Positions 1 to 6,511 of a DNA stretch of 8,225 nucleotides are shown here, one piece after another (the first letter of the stretch is position 1; each line of letters starts with the position of its first letter). This DNA comes from Candidatus Poribacteria bacterium. Lineage in GTDB: Bacteria > Poribacteria > WGA-4E > WGA-3G. The stretch is from NCBI GenBank assembly GCA_009845505.1, contig VXZL01000667.1, forward strand, positions 1 to 8,225, written 5' to 3'. The position numbers and the translations under genes are program-made. The notes beneath the pieces were generated by a model. The model was not told the DNA's origin and made no database searches. It saw nothing but the letters and a program-made list of their open reading frames with translations.

Positions 1-1293
1 CCGATGCACCGCGTCAATTACCAACTGCTCAACACCCGGCGCAAAACGGGTCGGCGGACCGAAGTAGAGCATGGCACCCCCACCTTCATAACCGCCTTCT
101 GCTAACACCCGCTCAGACGGAATATACCCCGGAAATGCGTTCGCGTACGCACCGACCCAGAGCCGTTTGGCGTCCAACTCACGCTTCAGACGGAGTGAGT
201 AATCGACGACCACCTCACTTGCCAGGAAAACAACGGCAAGTTCGTTGCCAAATCGCCACGCCTGCACAGGATAGGAGAGTTCCGTTTGTATCGCCTCTCC
301 GCGCTGCAAGCGTTCAAGGTGCTTTTGTGCGTGATAGGCATCGTGACCACCCGCTGCAACGCGTGCCTCCCACTCTTCACGGGTCGGTAGCGTGTCAAAC
401 GGCAGATTGACCCTCTCAAACGCACCGATCGGGACACTGGAGATCGGTTTTGCGTCTCTTGTTAGCATCCGTTGGATTTCTTCTGAAAGTGCCTCTCCAT
501 GGGCTTTCGCATACGCCAAACGCGTGCTGAAAACCTCTTCTTCGCCATCAGGCATCGGCATCATCCGCGATTCAGGATTCGCATCAGCACCGCAGCCGAT
601 TGTGATGAGGGCAGTTACACCGGGAAGTGCGCTTTGGATATCCTCTTGGGCAAATCCTGCCCAGTCGCCACAGATGTGGTTGTCTGTACCCGCCAACGTC
701 GTGCAGTGACACGCATAACTTGCCCACACAGCGCGCAACGTCCCATCTTCACCTTTGACTTGCAGGCACGGCAACGAATGATCTACCGGGCCCCCTTCGG
801 TTCGCCGATTCTTTGCGAAACCGAGTTCCCCGATGCTCCACGTCAACTGTGACGGCTCGCGATTTGCGAGTGCTTCCAGTGCAACGGCTTCCATCCAGTC
901 GGTGAGTTGACGGGTATACCGATCAATCTTCTCCTGATGCGCTGGCGGTATATCCGTACTGAACAGAAAGGGTGCTGCATTGGTTAGACACGGCGCGCTG
1001 TGTGTATGTGAAAAACAGGCGACGAAATGCGCGCGCGAAATCCCTGTCTTTTCTTTCATTCGGCGCGACACTTCCTCAGTGAGTTCGTCCGGTAAACCGC
1101 AATTTTCGACTGTAACTAAGACAACGGGATCCTCAGTATCGTCTCCAATAGCGAGTGCCTTTGCCCATATCGGCTGAATGATGCCGTCGGATTCTTCGCG
1201 ACGGCTGCCATAACCACTCAGTCGAATCGGATAATCTGGCGTAATGTCCACTTCGGCAACGCCAATCTGAATAACGTTATTTTTATCTCTCAT
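1..1293 (-). CDS. Neutral/alkaline ceramidase-family hydrolase, C-terminus cut by window edge
   Basis: Partial gene: 431 codons are open from ATG at 1293 to the left edge with no stop. AAGGAG (1303-1308) lies 9 nt upstream of the ATG and fixes the start. The N-terminus (residues 10-19, IGVAEVDITP) and a following SGYGSR stretch are typical of the neutral/alkaline non-lysosomal ceramidase N-terminal domain. SHTHS (95-99) and the histidine of ACHCTTL (H196) match the family's zinc-binding histidines, and CGDWAGFA follows at 208-215. A late block (residues about 390-412, GYIPSE then YEGG) resembles the C-terminal part of the catalytic domain. The block where true ceramidases carry their catalytic serine reads GCGADANP (233-240), without serine. 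Sphingolipid amidase activity is therefore doubtful, and a related metal-dependent hydrolase of unknown substrate is more likely. I see no obvious signal peptide. A possible terminator separates it from the upstream gene, so it may be its own transcript. Family call is firm; substrate is unknown. Confidence 0.85.
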   Translation of the reverse strand, partial: MRDKNNVIQIGVAEVDITPDYPIRLSGYGSRREESDGIIQPIWAKALAIGDDTEDPVVLVTVENCGLPDELTEEVSRRMKEKTGISRAHFVACFSHTHSAPCLTNAAPFLFSTDIPPAHQEKIDRYTRQLTDWMEAVALEALANREPSQLTWSIGELGFAKNRRTEGGPVDHSLPCLQVKGEDGTLRAVWASYACHCTTLAGTDNHICGDWAGFAQEDIQSALPGVTALITIGCGADANPESRMMPMPDGEEEVFSTRLAYAKAHGEALSEEIQRMLTRDAKPISSVPIGAFERVNLPFDTLPTREEWEARVAAGGHDAYHAQKHLERLQRGEAIQTELSYPVQAWRFGNELAVVFLASEVVVDYSLRLKRELDAKRLWVGAYANAFPGYIPSERVLAEGGYEGGGAMLYFGPPTRFAPGVEQLVIDAVHR

Positions 1294-1331
1294 ACGGCTT
1301 AACTCCTTGAATGAGATAGGGTTTACGCGGT

Positions 1332-1364
1332 AAAAAACTGGTAGGTGCGGTTTCTAACCGCACC
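1332..1364 (-). terminator. Hairpin with T-run after the outer-membrane protein gene
   Basis: GGTGCGGTT (1344-1352), a 3-nt loop, and AACCGCACC (1356-1364) form a perfect 9-bp inverted repeat. Read on the minus strand, the hairpin is followed after 6 nt by six T (A-run at 1332-1337). This suits a factor-independent terminator for the gene ending at 1402. The T-run is slightly distant, so efficiency may be modest. The palindrome is also part of a dispersed repeat (see 1344-1386). Confidence 0.45.
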
Positions 1365-1386
1365 GGACATTACGAATCTATTTTTT
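1344..1386. repeat. Dispersed palindromic repeat, copy A
   Basis: The palindrome plus its tail (AACCGCAC, then ACATTAC, GAAT and a T-rich end at 1381-1386) recurs in diverged form at 5593-5632 in the same orientation. The shared pattern is CGGTT, 3 nt, AACCGCAC, 3 nt, ACATTAC, GAAT(C/T)TATTTTTT. This copy keeps the longer perfect stem of 9 bp. Two copies in unrelated gaps point to a genome-wide repeat family rather than a gene-specific regulator. Confidence 0.6.
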
Positions 1387-1401
1387 GCTCTGCATCTTGA
1401 A

Positions 1402-2529
1402 TTAGAGTCGTAAGGTGAATGCCAATAGGTGTCGGTTTGATGTGTAGGTGAAACTTCCCAACCCGAACGTGTATTCCAAATAAGTAGTACCGAGCCTTAA
1501 CCCCGCACCAACTGAAAAGTATAGCGTTGCGTTTTCACGTCCTGCCCCGGCTCGGAGTGCTGTTGTTATTAGATATCCACTGCTCCACGTTTTGTGTAAT
1601 TCAGTCCCAACGGCGAAACCGAGTCCGCTCTGTCCCGTATCCCGCCAAATATCTGCCCCCACTGCAATCCATTTCAGAGGTTCATAGGAGACCCCTATAC
1701 CAAATCGAAACGGCAGAGGTTCTACTAAATCTGCCCGTAGAAGGTTTTCAAAGAGGATACCTACCTGTAGCGGTGGGTTTACATGATGCGCATCGAACCA
1801 TACCTCGCGTTGCAACCCAATATCTAATTCTAATCGGTTGGCTGTCCTGTCATAAGTCGGTTGCTGTTCGTGAACAATATCCCGAACTCTATCTCCGAAT
1901 TGTAGTTCTTCCGTAATTGCCGCTATCAGTTGCTCCGGCGCATGCACATCTACGTCGGGACCGTGCCGTGCTGCGAGGTTCAAGGTGGACACAACCGCCC
2001 CGGTTTTCACGTCCTGTGCGATCCACTTTAATCGGACCCCTATGACCGATCCGGCGACTTTGCGGCTAAGTCCTACCACCCAATTATCTTCACGGAACAA
2101 TGAGTAATCTGTGATGAGATCGGTTTCAGCGGAAAACCGACGGGCGTTCGTATTGTATTCAGCACGAGTCGCAGAGAGCGTAAAATTCGCGTAATTGGTG
2201 GATTTAGCGTTGTATCCGGCACTGAACCCCCATTCGTTGAAGGCATGTGAGTAGTAGATTGACGGATATAAATCTGTATTGACTTCAGCGGCGAACTGGT
2301 TTCTACCGTGTTTCGGCAGTTCTGTCCAGTGAAGATTCTCAGCGGCGATGCCGAACGCAAAATTGTGGTGTTTAACCGATACAAGCGATGCCGGATTCCC
2401 AAATACACCCGCGTCATCTGCAGATGTTGCGATACGGGTGCCACCCATACCAGCAATACGGAGCATCTCATTTGCCTCGCTGGCGGTGGGTATAACCGCC
2501 ACTAAAAGACAAAGTGTTGAAATACGCAT
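1402..2529 (-). CDS. Outer-membrane beta-barrel protein (PorV/FadL-like fold), secreted
   Basis: 375 residues from ATG at 2529. The start was chosen because it begins a clean signal peptide: MRIST, a hydrophobic stretch, then ASEA with predicted cleavage before NEM (about residue 19/20). A TTG 9 codons upstream is also open but adds only a leader before the signal. The mature protein opens with GMGGTR (27-32) and ADDAGVFGNPASL (37-49). This matches the pattern of a glycine-rich stretch then D-A-x-x-x-x-N-P-A-x-L, found near the N-terminus of PorV/PorQ and FadL-type barrels. The rest alternates polar and hydrophobic residues with many aromatic and glycine positions, such as WGFSAGYNAKSTNYANFTL, and ends in AFTLRL. 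That is how transmembrane beta-strands and a barrel terminus look. A role in the outer membrane is well supported; the cargo or function is not known. No strong Shine-Dalgarno site is visible. It follows the ABC ATPase gene after 58 bp and could share its transcript. Confidence 0.75.
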   Translation of the reverse strand: MRISTLCLLVAVIPTASEANEMLRIAGMGGTRIATSADDAGVFGNPASLVSVKHHNFAFGIAAENLHWTELPKHGRNQFAAEVNTDLYPSIYYSHAFNEWGFSAGYNAKSTNYANFTLSATRAEYNTNARRFSAETDLITDYSLFREDNWVVGLSRKVAGSVIGVRLKWIAQDVKTGAVVSTLNLAARHGPDVDVHAPEQLIAAITEELQFGDRVRDIVHEQQPTYDRTANRLELDIGLQREVWFDAHHVNPPLQVGILFENLLRADLVEPLPFRFGIGVSYEPLKWIAVGADIWRDTGQSGLGFAVGTELHKTWSSGYLITTALRAGAGRENATLYFSVGAGLRLGTTYLEYTFGLGSFTYTSNRHLLAFTLRL

Positions 2530-2560
2530 AAAATGTCGGGCGCTAAAAAACTTCAATATT

Positions 2561-2588
2561 CGCTATCCGCTAATCGCTATCTGCTATT
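2561..2588. repeat. Two tandem 14-bp units between ATPase and barrel-protein genes
   Basis: CGCTATCCGCTAAT (2561-2574) is followed directly by CGCTATCTGCTATT (2575-2588), matching at 12 of 14 positions. The last base overlaps the stop codon of the upstream ATPase gene (2588-2590). Such short tandem motifs are common intergenic filler in some genomes. No protein or regulatory role is evident. Confidence 0.55.
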
Positions 2589-3517
2589 TAATCGTTAAAA
2601 AATTCCACACGCATCACGTCAGCGAAAATGTCCTCTAACGTATGTTTCACCTCACGCAGCTGGCGGAGTTGGACCCCGGTATCGTAAGCGAGTTTGAAGA
2701 AGATTTGTGTATCCGTCTGTTCTCCGTTTTCGGATGTAACGTGAAGGCGTTTGTCGGGTCGCAATTCAATCTGGTAATTATGACGTTCCAGAGCGTCAAT
2801 ATAAGCATCGGTGTCGCCTACGATTTTCAAGTCGTATGCTCGTCCTTTCTCCCTTCTAAGTGCGTCTATCTGTGCATGCGCAGCAACACTTCCGTGTGAA
2901 AGTGCGATAATCTCCTCACATGCGGACTCTACATCGGGAAGCAAGTGCGAGGATAAAATTACATTGATATTTTTATCGGTTGCGATGTCTTTAACGAGTT
3001 CAAGCATTTCCTCTCTACCATTGGTATCCATGCCGTTTGTCGGTTCGTCGAGCAGTAGCAACTTTGGATCGTGTATCAATGCTTGGGCTAATTTCACGCG
3101 CTGTTTCATTCCAACGGAGTATTCACCCACGATGCGGTAGCGTTCTTCGTCTAACCCAACGTAGTAGAGGACTTCGTGTGCCCGTTGCAGGGCATCCCGT
3201 CTCGGCATCCCACAGAGTTCACCAGCGTAGGCAACGAGTTGGACAGCAGTCATTCCCGGAATTAAACATTCGTCTTCTGGCATATATCCGACCTGTCTGC
3301 GTATTTCCAGCGGTTGTCTCTCTACGTCCATTCCAAATACCGCTGCACTGCCTTGGTTGGGTTTGACGAAACCGAGTAGCGTTTTAAGCAACGTGCTTTT
3401 TCCGGCACCATTGGGTCCGAGTAAGCCGACAGCACCGCCTTGCACCTCCAACGAGAGGTTATCTAACGCCGCAGTCGTGCCAAAAAAGAGTGATACATTC
3501 TTGATTTCAATTAGCAT
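2588..3517 (-). CDS. ABC-2-type transporter ATP-binding protein
   Basis: 309 residues from ATG at 3517. Motifs in order: Walker A GPNGAGKST (34-42); a Q-loop region reading YMPED (78-82), with Glu where Gln is usual, as often in this subfamily; signature YSVGMKQRV (133-141), the ABC-2/DrrA form of LSGGQ; Walker B LLLLDEPT (153-160) with Glu158; D-loop NGMD (161-164); switch histidine H191 in SSH. A C-terminal extension of about 90 residues follows. Known members energise an inner-membrane permease that exports drugs, lipids or polysaccharides. No permease gene is adjacent: downstream lies a barrel protein. The start overlaps the end of alr by 7 bp (stop 3511-3513 inside the overlap), so translation is probably coupled; the site before the ATG (AAAGA) is weak. 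It is unlikely to be PotA, because the signature and C-terminal part do not look like that family. Substrate unknown. Confidence 0.93.
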   Translation of the reverse strand: MLIEIKNVSLFFGTTAALDNLSLEVQGGAVGLLGPNGAGKSTLLKTLLGFVKPNQGSAAVFGMDVERQPLEIRRQVGYMPEDECLIPGMTAVQLVAYAGELCGMPRRDALQRAHEVLYYVGLDEERYRIVGEYSVGMKQRVKLAQALIHDPKLLLLDEPTNGMDTNGREEMLELVKDIATDKNINVILSSHLLPDVESACEEIIALSHGSVAAHAQIDALRREKGRAYDLKIVGDTDAYIDALERHNYQIELRPDKRLHVTSENGEQTDTQIFFKLAYDTGVQLRQLREVKHTLEDIFADVMRVEFFND

Positions 3518-4593
3518 TCTTTAAAAATCCGTTTCACGCGGGACCCTATCTGCGTCAATATCTCATAAGAGATCGTTCCTGCGCGGTGAGCGATTTCATC
3601 AACCGTAATTTCAGCATTTTCCTGTTTACCAATCAGTACCACTTCATCACCGACGGATACGTTAGCTGCATCGCTGAGCTGCACCACGCTCACGTCCATA
3701 CAGACCCTTCCGATGATTGGACACCGCACACCACCGATGAGTACCTCACCGACCCCAGAAAGCCCACGCGGATAGCCGTCGCCATAGCCTACCTGTACCA
3801 TCGCGATACGGGTCTGGTGTGGTGCTTTGTGGGTCAATCCGTAGCTGATGCCTTCCCCTTCTGAAACAGAACCTACCCATCCAACCCGTGTTTTCCAGGT
3901 GAGGGCTGATTCTAACGCAATTGGTTTTTCGGATGCCGGATAGATGCCGTATAAACTCAAACCCGGACGGACAGTATCGAAATGCGATGCTGGAACCGCA
4001 AGTGTTGCTGCGCTGTTCGCTGCATGAACCATCTTTACACGATTGCTTACAAGCACCGATGAAAAACGTTTTAGTTGGACAGCGACAAAACTTTTATCCG
4101 TTTCGTCTGCGGTTGCGAGGTGTGTAAACAGCCCTTCAATCTCAAGTTGCTCCAGTGTTTCGAGTCTCTTTAGAAACTGCTTCGCCTCCGTCCAACGAAC
4201 ACCGCTCCGATTCATGCCTGTATTGATATTAACGTGAATCTTTAGGTTTCTCGGCGCAACTTCGTTTAATCGACTCACGAACTCCCAATCCGCTACCGTT
4301 GGTGTCAATTCGTGTTCAACGATTTGCGTCGCTTCCTCAGTCAGAGAACTAAAGAGGATAAGAACAGGTTTGTGGATCCCTGTCTGACGGAGCCTAATTC
4401 CTTCTTCAGCTGTTGCGACTGCGAACATATCAGCAACTGCGAACAATGCCTCTGCGACGCGGACCATCCCGTGTCCATAAGCATCTGCTTTTATAACGGC
4501 GATGAGTTGTTTGCCAGCATAAGCCTTGATTGCTTCAGCGTTTCGCCGAATTGCCCCCAGATTGATTTCTGTGTGTGTTCGGAAATAATGCAT
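3511..4593 (-). CDS. alr: Alanine racemase
   Basis: A cytoplasmic PLP enzyme interconverting L- and D-alanine for peptidoglycan. 360 residues from ATG at 4593, a normal family length. The PLP lysine is K35 in AVIKADAYGHG. INTGMNRSGV (123-132) carries the conserved arginine, and VRPGLSLYG (208-216) holds the arginine that contacts the PLP pyridine nitrogen. The second catalytic base is Y251 in ISYG, and GRVCMD (295-300) is the usual substrate-site block. No key residue is missing. A TTG 9 codons upstream (4620) is in frame, but a TATAAT at 4628-4633 would place the transcript start at about that codon, so the ATG is preferred. No strong Shine-Dalgarno site is visible before the ATG. The ABC ATPase gene overlaps its 3' end by 7 bp. 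Confidence 0.95.
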   Translation of the reverse strand: MHYFRTHTEINLGAIRRNAEAIKAYAGKQLIAVIKADAYGHGMVRVAEALFAVADMFAVATAEEGIRLRQTGIHKPVLILFSSLTEEATQIVEHELTPTVADWEFVSRLNEVAPRNLKIHVNINTGMNRSGVRWTEAKQFLKRLETLEQLEIEGLFTHLATADETDKSFVAVQLKRFSSVLVSNRVKMVHAANSAATLAVPASHFDTVRPGLSLYGIYPASEKPIALESALTWKTRVGWVGSVSEGEGISYGLTHKAPHQTRIAMVQVGYGDGYPRGLSGVGEVLIGGVRCPIIGRVCMDVSVVQLSDAANVSVGDEVVLIGKQENAEITVDEIAHRAGTISYEILTQIGSRVKRIFKEC

Positions 4594-4627
4594 GTTGTCT
4601 TTTGGTTCCCGTTGCGCCAATAGCGGA

Positions 4628-4657
4628 ATTATATCACAGTCTGTCCAAATTTCCTAA
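4628..4657 (-). promoter_or_regulatory. Candidate sigma-70 promoter for alr
   Basis: On the minus strand a perfect TATAAT (4628-4633) is preceded 18 nt upstream by TTAGGA (4652-4657), a weak -35. The expected transcript start near 4621 gives a leader of about 28 nt before the alr ATG. It lies just after the hairpin that follows potC, so alr and the ATPase gene probably form a separate transcription unit. Confidence 0.45.
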
Positions 4658-4673
4658 TTGTTTCGCAGACTGT

Positions 4674-4691
4674 ACCGGTAGGACTACCGGT
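4674..4691. terminator. Short perfect hairpin after the potC-like gene
   Basis: ACCGGTA (4674-4680), loop GGAC, and TACCGGT (4685-4691) form a perfect 7-bp inverted repeat 2 bp past the potC stop. The T-run (4691-4694) follows it only on the plus strand. On the minus strand, where it would end the potBC transcript, no T-run follows, so this is at best a weak terminator or an RNA 3'-end stabilising structure. Confidence 0.3.
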
Positions 4692-4693
4692 TT

Positions 4694-5482
4694 TCATGAT
4701 CCTCCGTTCTGACTACTGGAGGCGGTGTTGCCTTGAAACCACAGAAAAAGCAGGATAAACACGATTGAGTTTGCCAACAACATCGTTGAGATAGCGTTAA
4801 TCTCTGGAGTGATGCCGAACTTCAGCATGGAATAGATATGGACGGATAGGGTTGTGTAGCCAACGCCAGCAGTAAAGAAGGTTATGACAAAATCATCTAT
4901 CGAGAGCGTGAAGGCGAGCAGCGCACCGCCGATAATTCCAGGGGCAATAAGAGGGAGCGTTATCCGCCAAAACGTCTGCCACTCGTTGGCACCCAGATCG
5001 AGCGCTGCCTCTTCCAGTGTGTGATCATAGCCTTGTAGGCGTGCGCGGACGACAACGGTGACATACGCGATGTTGAAAACGCCGTGCGCGATAATTACAG
5101 TGAGCAGACCGAGAGGGATGCGGACTTGCACATAGAAGGTCAATAGCGCGATCGCCAGCACAATGTCGGGGATGATGATCGGAAGATAGAGGCATCGTTC
5201 AAGGGCAGTTCGGAAACGGAACCGATACCGCTCTATAGCGAGTGCCGCTGTTGTACCGATAACAGTTGCGATACAGGTGGCAATACCCGCAACAATCAGA
5301 CTGTTTCGACAAGCGCGCCATAATGCAGCGTTCTCAAACAGCTTCGCGTACCAACCCAAGGTGAACCCTTGCCAGACAGAAATCTGCTCGCCGCTGTTGA
5401 ACGAGAATAGGACAACTGCCAAAATCGGAACGTAGAGGAACAAATAGACCAGACCTATATTAACTTCGAGAACCCGTTTCAT
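4694..5482 (-). CDS. potC: Spermidine/putrescine-type ABC transporter permease, PotC-like
   Basis: 262 residues from ATG at 5482, with GGAAGAGAG as ribosome binding region (5486-5495). Hydrophobic segments fit the usual six-helix permease: about 9-28, 61-83, 97-118, 124-145, 180-203 and 231-250. The ATPase-docking EAA loop is intact, EEAALDLGANEWQTFW (157-172) followed by RITLPLIAPG. SIDDF (194-198) is typical of PotC/PhnV-type permeases. The frame stays open 15 codons upstream to a GTG at 5527, but that stretch is the translation of a palindromic repeat and is not likely protein. With PotB it would form the inner-membrane channel of a polyamine-type importer. Neither the ATPase (PotA) nor the binding protein (PotD) is in the window. 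Substrate is inferred from family resemblance; related permeases carry other small cations or amines. Confidence 0.88.
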   Translation of the reverse strand: MKRVLEVNIGLVYLFLYVPILAVVLFSFNSGEQISVWQGFTLGWYAKLFENAALWRACRNSLIVAGIATCIATVIGTTAALAIERYRFRFRTALERCLYLPIIIPDIVLAIALLTFYVQVRIPLGLLTVIIAHGVFNIAYVTVVVRARLQGYDHTLEEAALDLGANEWQTFWRITLPLIAPGIIGGALLAFTLSIDDFVITFFTAGVGYTTLSVHIYSMLKFGITPEINAISTMLLANSIVFILLFLWFQGNTASSSQNGGS

Positions 5483-5496
5483 GACACTCTCTTCCT

Positions 5497-5521
5497 GTAG
5501 GAGCGAGCTCCTGCTCGCGAC
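5497..5521. repeat. Palindromic repeat just upstream of potC
   Basis: GCGAGC (5503-5508), TCCT, and GCTCGC (5513-5518) make a perfect 6-bp inverted repeat inside GTAGGAGCGAGCTCCTGCTC and its flank. It abuts the potC ribosome binding site and is open in the potC frame. It looks like a dispersed REP-type element; I see only this copy in the window. Confidence 0.5.
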
Positions 5522-5592
5522 TTTCACTACGACTCACACTTTTCAATCGAATCGGTAAGGTTTTCGCTTGGGTATTTCTGCGGACTTCTTCA

Positions 5593-5632
5593 CGGTTTGG
5601 AACCGCACTCAACATTACCGAATTTATTTTTT
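5593..5632. repeat. Dispersed palindromic repeat, copy B
   Basis: A diverged copy of the element at 1344-1386. The stem is reduced to CGGTT (5593-5597) / AACCG (5601-5605) around TGG, while the tail (ACATTACCGAAT and the T-rich end) is well kept. An additional TGCGG (5579-5583) could pair with CCGCA (5603-5607). It lies in the 169-bp gap between the potB- and potC-like genes, in which I see no gene. Confidence 0.5.
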
Positions 5633-5651
5633 CATACAGTTAGAAACGGTA

Positions 5652-6500
5652 TTAATTAGTTTCAGGCTCGTTCTGCTGTAAAGAGCGAAAGTATAGTATC
5701 GTACCAACAAGTACGATGCCCATCAGCATAAATGAAAGCGCGGAGCCAAAGGGCCAATCCCGTGCTGTTTTAAATTGTCTCTCAATCACATTCCCAATGT
5801 AGCTCACTTTCCCACCACCGAGCAAATCTGGGGTTAGGAACGCACCGACCGTCGGAATAAAAACCAGCATCGATCCCGCGAGAATACCGGGCAGACTCAA
5901 CGGAACAGTTATATGCCAAAACGCATGCCGTGGCGATGCCCCTAAATCTTGTGCCGCTTCTAACAGCGACATATCTAATTGCTCCAGTGCCGCATACAAC
6001 GGGAGTATCATGAACGGAAGGTAACCGTAGACGAGTCCTATCTGCACCGCTAACGGCGTATTCAGTAGTTCTAACGGTGTCCAATTAGGAAAAACAGCCC
6101 CAAAGAGGCTGTTCATAAGTCCTTCTGTGCGTAGAATCAATATCCATGCGTAGGTACGGATAAGGAAGTTCGTCCAGAACGGAACAACAACGAGGAGTAA
6201 TAAAATGTTGCGGTGTTTCGGTCTGTAGCGCGCCAGATAGTAAGCGAACGGATACCCGAGCAGCAGACAGATTGCAGTGCAGACCAATGCTGTTGATACG
6301 GAACGCCAGAGGATACCGAGATACAGTCCATCAAAGAGGCGTTGATAGTTTTCGAGGGTAAAAATCCATCGCACGCCACCGTACGTCCCGCGCTCTATGA
6401 AGCTATAAATGAGTACGGACACAAGTGGGAGCAGAAAAAAACAGAAAAGCCAAAAGACGACTGGGAAAAGGAGGATGAGAAGATGGTAATTACGACGCAT
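5652..6500 (-). CDS. potB: Spermidine/putrescine-type ABC transporter permease, PotB-like
   Basis: 282 residues from ATG at 6500. An N-terminal membrane segment (about 7-31) is followed by a periplasmic loop, then by further helices near 66-90, 98-122, 150-171, 203-222 and 254-270. WTNFLIRTYAW (109-119) is characteristic of PotB-type permeases, and the EAA loop EAAQDLGASPRHAFW (181-195) before HITVPLSLPG is intact, so it should dock an ATPase. It starts 11 bp after the stop of the RNA-ligase-like gene. The nearest AGGAG lies inside that gene's last codons, 17 nt from the ATG, which is too far for a good site, so expression may depend on coupling to upstream translation. The next gene is the PotC partner across a repeat-filled gap. 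Family call is firm; the actual substrate (polyamine or similar cation) is inferred. Confidence 0.9.
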   Translation of the reverse strand: MRRNYHLLILLFPVVFWLFCFFLLPLVSVLIYSFIERGTYGGVRWIFTLENYQRLFDGLYLGILWRSVSTALVCTAICLLLGYPFAYYLARYRPKHRNILLLLVVVPFWTNFLIRTYAWILILRTEGLMNSLFGAVFPNWTPLELLNTPLAVQIGLVYGYLPFMILPLYAALEQLDMSLLEAAQDLGASPRHAFWHITVPLSLPGILAGSMLVFIPTVGAFLTPDLLGGGKVSYIGNVIERQFKTARDWPFGSALSFMLMGIVLVGTILYFRSLQQNEPETN

Positions 6501-6511
6501 TTTTTTTGATA

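Noticed and set aside
135..852. Plus-strand open frames opposite the ceramidase-family gene
   Set aside because: They overlap each other and lie antisense to a frame with clear family motifs. Compositions are arginine- and serine-rich as expected of shadow frames.
2073..2471. Second minus-strand reading frame of about 130 codons inside the barrel-protein gene
   Set aside because: It lies wholly within the barrel gene in another frame, and its translation has no recognisable domain, while the barrel frame has a signal peptide and strand pattern.
2588..3517. Treating this ATPase as PotA for the PotB/PotC permeases
   Set aside because: Signature YSVGMKQR and the C-terminal part are of the ABC-2/DrrA export type. 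It is in a separate unit coupled to alr.
4594..4620. Longer alr form starting at TTG 4620
   Set aside because: The candidate TATAAT at 4628-4633 would start transcription at about this codon, and the ATG form already has full family length.
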